A DNA stretch of 64,000 bases from Candidatus Zixiibacteriota bacterium (GTDB taxonomy: Bacteria > Zixibacteria > MSB-5A5 > GN15 > FEB-12), in the NCBI GenBank assembly GCA_040753875.1, contig JBFMDV010000036.1, forward strand, positions 52,283-116,282, written 5' to 3'. The stretch's first letter is position 1. The number at the start of each line of letters is the position of its first letter. The notes under the pieces are model-generated. The model was not told where the DNA came from. It saw only the letters and a program-made list of their open reading frames with translations, and ran no database searches. The position numbers were made by a program, and so were the translations under genes. Positions 61,999-64,000 of the stretch are shown in pieces.

Positions 61999-63651
61999 CT
62001 ACTTGAGCATGGGGATCTTAACTTTGTGCTTCCGGGCAAAACCGGTAGCGTCCTTGTAGCCAGCGTCGACATGACGCATGATGCCGGTCCCGGGGTCATT
62101 GGTAAGCACGCGCTGCAGGCGGACAGACATCTCCTTGGAACCATCTGCCACAATGACCATGCCGGCATGTATCGAGTTGCCGATGCCGACTCCGCCACCA
62201 TGGTGAATAGAGACCCAGCTCGCTCCGGAAGCGCAGTTGAGCAGCCCGTTCAACAGTGGCCAGTCGGCGATAGCATCGGAGCCGTCGAGCATCCCTTCGG
62301 TTTCACGATTGGGTGACGCCACCGAGCCGCAATCCAGATGGTCACGTCCGATAACGATCGGCGCCTTGATCTTCCCTCGTTTGACATAGTCGTTGATGAT
62401 CGCGCCGAACTCCGCCCGTTCGCCGTAGCCGAGCCAGCAGACCCGGGCCGGCAGCCCCTGGAACGGCACTTTCTCATGCGCTTTCTGTATCCAGCGCACG
62501 AGTGGTTTGTTATAGGCAAACTTGGTGAGGATGATCTCATCGGTGACATGGATGTCAGCCGGCTCACCGGACAACGCCACCCACCGGAACGGCCCCTTCC
62601 CTTCACAGAATAAAGGGCGGATATAGGCGGGCACGAACCCAGGGAAGGCAAACGCATTCTTGAGACCGCCGATCTCCGCCTGGCCCCTGATGTTATTGCC
62701 GTAGTCGAATACCACCGAACCGGCCTGCTGAAACTTGATCATGGCATCGCAGTGCTTCACCATTGATTCATACGCCCGCTTCATATACGACTTTGGATCA
62801 GCCTTGCGAAGCCGGTCAGCCTCGGCCACGGTCAGACCGTCCGGTATATACCCATTGAGTTCGTCGTGCGCTGAAGTCTGGTCAGTCACGATATCCGGAA
62901 TGATCCCCCGCCGGAATATCTCCGGGAACACTTCCGCGCAATTCCCCACCAGGCCTATCGAGAGCGGCTCGCCCGACTTGGTGTGCTCTTTGATAAGCTT
63001 GAGCGCTTTGTCCAGATGCTTCACCTTAACATCGCAGTAACCAATCTTAAGCCGGCGGTTGATCCGGGCCTCATCGACCTCCACCACGAGCGCCGAGGCG
63101 CCATTCATGGTCCCGGCCAGTGGTTGAGCGCCCCCCATGCCCCCCATGCCTCCGGACAGAATCCAGCGCCCGGTGAGGTCCCCCTTGAAGTGCTTGTCCG
63201 CCACGGCGGCAAAGGTCTCGTACGTCCCCTGAAGTATCCCCTGCGTCCCGATATATATCCAGCTTCCGGCGGTCATCTGGCCATACATAATGAGCCCCAG
63301 CTTCTCAAGTTGCCGGAATTTCTCCCAGGTGGCCCACCTCGGCACCAGATGCGAGTTGGCTATCAGTACTCTCGGGGCATGCTCGAATGTCTGGAAAATA
63401 CCGACCGGTTTTCCCGATTGGACCAGCAATGTTTCGTCGTTTTCAAGAGTCTGAAGAGATTTGACTATGGCATGGTAGCAGTCCCAGTTTCGGGCCGCCT
63501 TACCCGAGCCGCCGTACACGATCAACTCTTTGGGCTTTTCTGCGACATCCTCGTCGAGATTGTTATTGAGCATCCGAAGCGCCGCCTCCTGATGCCAGCT
63601 CTTGCAGGACAGTTTGACACCATGGGCGGCGGAAACAGTGAGCGGTTTCAT
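61999..63651 (-). CDS. hutU: Urocanate hydratase
   Basis: HutU converts urocanate to imidazolonepropionate with tightly bound NAD. The 550-aa protein shows [20 protein letters not shown], the [20 protein letters not shown] glycine-rich region near residue 165, [20 protein letters not shown], and [20 protein letters not shown]. The conserved Cys is at the active site. I use the ATG at 63651, with GGGAG upstream and a family-like N-terminus; the open frame extends 123 nt more. hutI follows directly. Confidence 0.95.
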   Translation of the reverse strand: MKPLTVSAAHGVKLSCKSWHQEAALRMLNNNLDEDVAEKPKELIVYGGSGKAARNWDCYHAIVKSLQTLENDETLLVQSGKPVGIFQTFEHAPRVLIANSHLVPRWATWEKFRQLEKLGLIMYGQMTAGSWIYIGTQGILQGTYETFAAVADKHFKGDLTGRWILSGGMGGMGGAQPLAGTMNGASALVVEVDEARINRRLKIGYCDVKVKHLDKALKLIKEHTKSGEPLSIGLVGNCAEVFPEIFRRGIIPDIVTDQTSAHDELNGYIPDGLTVAEADRLRKADPKSYMKRAYESMVKHCDAMIKFQQAGSVVFDYGNNIRGQAEIGGLKNAFAFPGFVPAYIRPLFCEGKGPFRWVALSGEPADIHVTDEIILTKFAYNKPLVRWIQKAHEKVPFQGLPARVCWLGYGERAEFGAIINDYVKRGKIKAPIVIGRDHLDCGSVASPNRETEGMLDGSDAIADWPLLNGLLNCASGASWVSIHHGGGVGIGNSIHAGMVIVADGSKEMSVRLQRVLTNDPGTGIMRHVDAGYKDATGFARKHKVKIPMLK

Positions 63652-63687
63652 GGACAGACTCCCGCGTAATTTGTCATAGTGAGCGCG

Positions 63688-63716
63688 AATATACTTCCCC
63701 GCAAAGCCCAAGTCAA
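63688..63716 (-). promoter_or_regulatory. Promoter of the hutU-hutI unit
   Basis: On the minus strand TTGACT (63711-63716) and TATATT (63688-63693) are exactly 17 bp apart, giving a leader of about 30 nt before the hutU ATG. This is the best sigma-70-type promoter in the window. Confidence 0.7.
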
Positions 63717-63730
63717 ACAATCTGTTAGGC

Positions 63731-63760
63731 TTGCTGTTCGGCGGCCGGACAGAGTATATT
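63731..63760 (+). promoter_or_regulatory. Divergent promoter upstream of the truncated right-edge gene
   Basis: TTGCTG (63731-63736) and TATATT (63755-63760) are 18 bp apart on the plus strand, 25 nt before the ATG at 63786. It is back-to-back with the hutU promoter. Confidence 0.6.
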
Positions 63761-63785
63761 GTGGCCGGTATCAAGGAGCGGAAAA

Positions 63786-63872
63786 ATGGCTCAACACATA
63801 GCGCTACCCGCGTTTCATGAACTGAAGGCCAGACGCATTGTCCGAGTTAATTTCAAAAGGTGTGGAAATTGA
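63786..63872 (+). pseudogene. Truncated 28-codon gene start near a probable insertion
   Basis: This ATG has its own promoter and a perfect AAGGAG 7 nt upstream, yet the frame ends after 28 codons ([16 protein letters not shown] then GN, TGA). The first part [20 protein letters not shown] looks like a normal protein start, while the last codons run into AT-rich sequence. An element inserted around 63850-63875 would explain this. I do not recognise the family. Confidence 0.45.
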
Positions 63873-63882
63873 TAAAAAAGTA

Positions 63883-63949
63883 GCGTAGCCTTTCGGTGAA
63901 CTCAAAACCGAAGCGGTCGTGTAGAAGCACGACCCACGAAAGGATACGC
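63883..63949. repeat. Nested inverted repeats before the right-edge ORF
   Basis: Imperfect outer arms GCGTAGCCTTTCGGTG (63883-63898) and CACGAAAGGATACGC (63935-63949) enclose a perfect 7-bp stem GGTCGTG/CACGACC (63915-63921, 63928-63934). They lie directly before an ORF start and could be a transposon end or a regulatory stem. Confidence 0.6.
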
Positions 63950-63951
63950 CG

Positions 63952-64000
63952 ATGACAAAGTACACGAAGTTGAGGAGTGAGACAAGGACAATCGAGGAAT
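63952..64000 (+). CDS. Start of an ORF cut by the window edge
   Basis: An ATG at 63952 with AAAGGA ahead opens a frame running off the right edge (MTKYTKLRSETRTIEE). The basic N-terminus and preceding inverted repeats would suit a transposase, but sixteen residues are too few to assign a family. Confidence 0.4.
   Translation, partial: MTKYTKLRSETRTIEE

Noticed and set aside
63652..63774. N-terminal extension of hutU
   Set aside because: Contains the promoter of the gene; the ATG at 63651 matches the family's start.

Overview
The window comes from a didermic (LPS-making), mid-to-high G+C bacterium. A fused lpxC-fabZ gene, a PorV/PorQ-type outer-membrane protein, LptE, a DUF2480 protein next to HesB, and signal-peptide-bearing repeat proteins point to the FCB superphylum. 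I infer an uncultured lineage of the Zixibacteria or Latescibacteria kind; there is no rRNA or other phylogenetic marker here to prove it. I see no tRNA, rRNA or CRISPR array.

Layout. 1-2.5 kb: mreB, then an ArsR-family regulator translationally coupled to a tiny Cys-rich ORF, then a small secreted protein. 2.5-13.7 kb: malic enzyme-phosphotransacetylase fusion, a broken DUF3800 gene, TSUP permease, DinB-like protein, rhomboid protease, M23 peptidase, PpiD/SurA-like chaperone, nitrilase. 13.8-22.3 kb (minus strand): ETF-quinone oxidoreductase, ArsC-like protein, O-methyltransferase, Rieske protein, CcmF, ispH, lipA, pdxT. 22.7-24.5 kb: a three-gene cassette (Panacea-domain antitoxin, putative toxin, DUF5131) lying between pdxS and pdxT. 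25.7-27.5 kb: an Rrf2 Fe-S-type regulator divergent from hesB, DUF2480 and ferredoxin. 27.7-31.6 kb: four tandem paralogous pseudopilin-like genes with variable C-terminal domains. 31.6-36.8 kb: saccharopine-dehydrogenase-like enzyme, VWA-like membrane protein, polyprenyl synthetase, DUF1801/YdeI protein. 37.3-47.7 kb: one tightly packed minus-strand operon, lpxC/fabZ-lpxA-DUF1648-Gfo/Idh-lpxB-waaA-lpxK-nadB-guaA, with many 1-8 nt overlaps. 48.2-50.4 kb: a ribbon-helix-helix-like protein, a sigma-region-4-like protein with an unfamiliar C-terminus, and a CPBP protease. 50.7-60.7 kb: envelope and regulatory proteins (DUF4097-like beta-helix, HDOD, YprB-like exonuclease, HEAT, a GND-repeat protein, rhodanese, lipoprotein, PorV, LptE). 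60.7-63.7 kb: hutI and hutU. At the right edge a promoter and ribosome-binding site drive a gene start that stops after 28 codons, followed by nested inverted repeats and the start of another ORF, which looks like the edge of an inserted element.

The genes form several coherent modules: lipid A/Kdo synthesis together with LPS-assembly lipoprotein LptE; Fe-S assembly with its likely regulator; histidine degradation; pyridoxal phosphate synthesis. Several non-coding gaps (6.8, 22.4-22.7, 36.9-37.3, 48.0-48.8 kb) are built from repeated hairpin modules, some shared between distant gaps, including a 100-bp MITE-like inverted repeat at 47960-48059.

Most worth following up: the antitoxin/toxin/DUF5131 cassette that separates pdxS from pdxT; the four-gene pseudopilin array; the 24-residue Cys peptide coupled to the ArsR regulator; the sigma-region-4-like/RHH pair; and the shared intergenic repeat modules.
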